The position numbers were made by a program, and so were the translations under genes. 64,000 bases of DNA from Pseudomonas gingeri (GTDB taxonomy: Bacteria; Pseudomonadota; Gammaproteobacteria; Pseudomonadales; Pseudomonadaceae), in the NCBI RefSeq assembly GCF_013386115.1, contig NZ_JACAOR010000013.1, positions 124,001 through 188,000 of the forward strand, in the 5' to 3' direction. Under the pieces are notes generated by a model. It ran no database searches. It was not told the origin of the DNA and was given only the letters and a program-made list of their open reading frames with translations. Each line of letters starts with the position of its first letter. Within the stretch, counting starts at the first letter, position 1. This document shows, piece by piece, positions 61,653-64,000 of this stretch.

Positions 61653-62633
61653 ATGCAGGATGCAGCAATGTCGATGAATCACCGCCGTTCCCGTCTTTTC
61701 GCCGGCTCCCTGCTGGTCGTGCTGTTGGCCGCCGGCGGCTTCGGCTACTGGAAATCCCTCCATGACCGCCTGCCCGAAGGCCTGAGCATGGGCAACGGCC
61801 GCCTCGAGGCGACCGAAGTACAGATCGCCAGCAAGATCCCCGGCCGACTGGCCGAGGTCCTGGTCAACGAAGGCGACAAGGTCACCAAGGGCCAACTGCT
61901 GGCACGCATCGACACCCGCACCCTCGAAGCCCAGCGGGTCCAGGCCGAGGCCGAAGTGCTGCGGGCCCGGGAAACCTTCGCCGCGGCCCAGGCCAACGTG
62001 CAACTGCGCCAGAGCGAACTGCTGCTGGCCGGCCAGGAACTCAAGCGCTTTCGCGAACTGTCCCAGCGCGGTTTCGCCAGCGGCCAGTTGCTCGACCAGC
62101 AGCAGGCCCGCTACGACACCAGCAACTCCGCCGTCCTGGCCGCCAAGGCCCAGGTCGCGGCACTGAGCGCTTCCATCGGCGCCGCCCAGGCCCAGGTTGC
62201 CCAGCTGACCAGCGAAATCGACGACAGCAGCCTGCTCGCCCCCATCGACGGCATCATCCAGCTGCGCCTGGCCGAACCGGGCGAAGTCCTCGGGGCGGGC
62301 GGTCGCGTACTGCTGCTGATCGACCCGGGCGACCAGTACATGAACCTCTACCTGCCCGCGTCCGTCGTCGGCCGCCTGACCCCGGGTGACGAGGCGCGTG
62401 TAGTGCTCGACGCCCTGCCCGAACAACCCCTGCCGGCGAAAATCGCCTTCGTCGCCGCCAAGTCGCAGTTCACCCCCAAGGAAGTGGAAACCCGCGACGA
62501 GCGCCAGAAACTGGTGTTCCGGGTCAAGCTGCGCCTGACCGATCCCGCCTCCGTGCCCCAGGCCAAACCCGGCATGCCCGGCGCCGGCTACGTGCGCACG
62601 GCGCCCACGGACTGGCCGGCCAACCTGCAATGA
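61653..62633 (+). CDS. HlyD-family membrane fusion protein (YhiI-like)
   Basis: A 326-residue periplasmic adaptor. One membrane helix (LFAGSLLVVLLAAGGFGYW), then the lipoyl half (LEATEVQIASKIPGRLAEVLVNEGDKVTKG), a long coiled hairpin (SELLLAGQELKRFRELSQRG), and the second half (SLLAPIDGIIQLRLAEPGEV). Start 61653 has AGGACGC upstream; 61668 and 61674 are alternative ATGs. It overlaps the ABC gene by 4 nt. Confidence 0.9.
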   Translation: MQDAAMSMNHRRSRLFAGSLLVVLLAAGGFGYWKSLHDRLPEGLSMGNGRLEATEVQIASKIPGRLAEVLVNEGDKVTKGQLLARIDTRTLEAQRVQAEAEVLRARETFAAAQANVQLRQSELLLAGQELKRFRELSQRGFASGQLLDQQQARYDTSNSAVLAAKAQVAALSASIGAAQAQVAQLTSEIDDSSLLAPIDGIIQLRLAEPGEVLGAGGRVLLLIDPGDQYMNLYLPASVVGRLTPGDEARVVLDALPEQPLPAKIAFVAAKSQFTPKEVETRDERQKLVFRVKLRLTDPASVPQAKPGMPGAGYVRTAPTDWPANLQ

Positions 62634-64000
62634 GCGGCCTGGCGCTGCAAGCCAGCGGCATCGGCCATCGCTACGGCAGGCAGGCGGCGCTGCTGGATAT
62701 CGGTTTCAGCCTGCCGGCCGGCACCCGCTGCGGGCTGATCGGCCCGGATGGCGCGGGTAAATCGAGCCTGCTCGGGCTGATCGCCGGGGTCAAGAAACTC
62801 CAGCAGGGCCGGCTCGAAGTGCTCGGTGGCGCCATCGACGACCGGCGTCACCGCAACAGCCTCTATCCGCGTATCGCCTTCATGCCCCAGGGCCTGGGTG
62901 GCAACCTCTACCCGGAACTGTCCATCAGCGAAAACATCCGCTTCTTCGGCACGCTGTTCGGTCTGTCGAAAGCCGACTGCGACCAGCGCATGCACAACCT
63001 GCTGCGCGCCACCGACCTCGAACGCTTCGCCGAGCGACCGGCGGGCAAACTCTCCGGCGGCATGAAGCAGAAGCTCGGCCTGTGCTGCGCACTGATCCAC
63101 GAACCGGACCTGCTGATCCTCGACGAACCGACCACCGGCGTCGACCCGTTGTCACGTCGACGCTTCTGGGAGCTGGTGGACGAGGTCCGCCGCCAGCGCC
63201 CGCAACTGACGCTGCTGGTGGCGACCGCCTACATGGAGGAGGCCGAGCAGTTCGAACACTGCCTGATGCTCGATCGCGGCAAGCTGATCGCCGCAGGGCC
63301 GAGCCGGACCCTGGCCGGCAGCACCGCCAGCGGCAAGCTCGACGATGCCTTCACCCACTTCCAGGGCGACAGCAGCCGCGACAACCGGCCCCTGGTCATC
63401 GCCCCCCGGGACAACAGCCAGGTCGATATCGCCATCGAGGCCCACGACCTGACCCTGCGCTTCGGCGACTTCACCGCGGTGAACAAGGTCAGCTTTGCCA
63501 TCGGCCGGGGCGAGATTTTCGGCTTCCTCGGCTCCAACGGCTGCGGCAAGACCACCACCATGAAGGTCCTGACCGGCCTGATGCCGGCCAGCGAAGGCAG
63601 CGCCCGGCTGCTCGGCAAAGCCGTGGATGCCCGGGACCTGGCGACCCGCAAGCGCGTCGGCTTCATGTCCCAGAGCTTCTCGCTGTATGGCGAGCTGAGC
63701 AGCCGGCAGAACCTCGAACTGCATGCCCGCCTGTTCGACCTGCCCAAGGCCGACAGCACCGCGCGCATCCAGGAACTGATCCAGCGCTTCGACCTCGGCG
63801 AGATCGCCGACCAGCCCTCCGCCACCCTGCCCCTGGGTCTGCGGCAACGCCTGTCCCTGGCGGTGGCGGTGCTGCATCGCCCGGAAGTGCTGATCCTCGA
63901 CGAGCCGACCTCGGGCGTCGATCCGGCGGCACGGGACGACTTCTGGCGGCTGCTGGTCGAGTTGTCCCGGGAACAGGGGGTGACGATCTTCCTCTCGACC
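62630..64000 (+). CDS. rbbA: RbbA-like ABC ATPase-permease (N-terminal part)
   Basis: An open frame of 457 codons to the right edge. Two ATPase domains in tandem: first Walker A GPDGAGKSS, signature LSGGMKQKLG, Walker B LLILDEPTTGVDP; second Walker A GSNGCGKTTT with degenerate signature LPLGLRQRL, and VLILDEPTSGVDP. This is the RbbA/YhiH layout, in which a permease domain follows; it would work with the HlyD gene, with which it overlaps (ATGA). Confidence 0.88.
   Translation, partial: MSGLALQASGIGHRYGRQAALLDIGFSLPAGTRCGLIGPDGAGKSSLLGLIAGVKKLQQGRLEVLGGAIDDRRHRNSLYPRIAFMPQGLGGNLYPELSISENIRFFGTLFGLSKADCDQRMHNLLRATDLERFAERPAGKLSGGMKQKLGLCCALIHEPDLLILDEPTTGVDPLSRRRFWELVDEVRRQRPQLTLLVATAYMEEAEQFEHCLMLDRGKLIAAGPSRTLAGSTASGKLDDAFTHFQGDSSRDNRPLVIAPRDNSQVDIAIEAHDLTLRFGDFTAVNKVSFAIGRGEIFGFLGSNGCGKTTTMKVLTGLMPASEGSARLLGKAVDARDLATRKRVGFMSQSFSLYGELSSRQNLELHARLFDLPKADSTARIQELIQRFDLGEIADQPSATLPLGLRQRLSLAVAVLHRPEVLILDEPTSGVDPAARDDFWRLLVELSREQGVTIFLST

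Overview
The window looks like chromosomal DNA of a Pseudomonas of the P. fluorescens group (high GC, Shine-Dalgarno starts, many REP palindromes of the type GGAGC-CGGCTTGCCGGCGA). The backbone is housekeeping DNA whose order, as I remember it, follows the PA5192-PA5232 stretch of P. aeruginosa: pckA, hslO, hslR, rimBK, envZ/ompR (amgSR), tex, gshA, argA, argE, a CYTH-CHAD protein, an orphan GspE ATPase, gcvP/H/T, an iron ABC transporter, ubiI, ubiH, pepP, ygfB, zapA, 6S RNA, fau, rbbA. No IS element, tRNA or CRISPR array was seen.

Layout. 1-10.6 kb: an FAH hydrolase fragment, D-2-hydroxyglutarate dehydrogenase divergent from serA (together L-serine synthesis), small periplasmic proteins, a probable EF-Tu prolyl hydroxylase, a GNAT enzyme, a RecQ-type helicase and a lipoprotein subtilase. 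10.6-14.9 kb is a patchy accessory stretch: a YfaP/TPR protein, an unknown membrane protein, a decayed yhfG-fic module joined to another gene remnant, an intact vapBC module with palindromic operators and a DUF1493 protein. 14.9-36.3 kb: conserved backbone.

36.4-45.6 kb: a complete 2,4-diacetylphloroglucinol (DAPG) cluster, phlH-phlG-phlF-phlACBDE-phlI, inserted between a DUF2388 gene and gcvP. PhlD makes phloroglucinol from malonyl-CoA, PhlACB acetylates it to MAPG and DAPG, PhlE exports, PhlG hydrolyses DAPG back to MAPG, and PhlF and PhlH are TetR repressors. Catalytic residues read directly from the sequence fit the published enzymes (PhlD C138; PhlC C88; PhlG H129, E160, H270, E274). The phlF-phlA gap holds a promoter, a 37-nt palindrome over the start point and a second, shorter operator-like site. 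PhlI, usually called unknown, reads as a GguC/AraD1-type member of the fumarylacetoacetate hydrolase superfamily.

45.6-64 kb: glycine cleavage genes, with a lone DegT-type aminotransferase gene and a 158-nt fold-back element separating gcvP from gcvHT; then the iron transporter, ubiquinone hydroxylases, zapA-6S RNA-fau, an EVE protein and the start of an HlyD-RbbA efflux operon that runs off the right edge.

Most promising for new biology: phlI, the two unequal PhlF-type operators with the long phlA leader, the structured phlB-phlD gap, and the displaced aminotransferase with its fold-back element. I see no wholly new system; the central cluster is a known one with unexplained parts.
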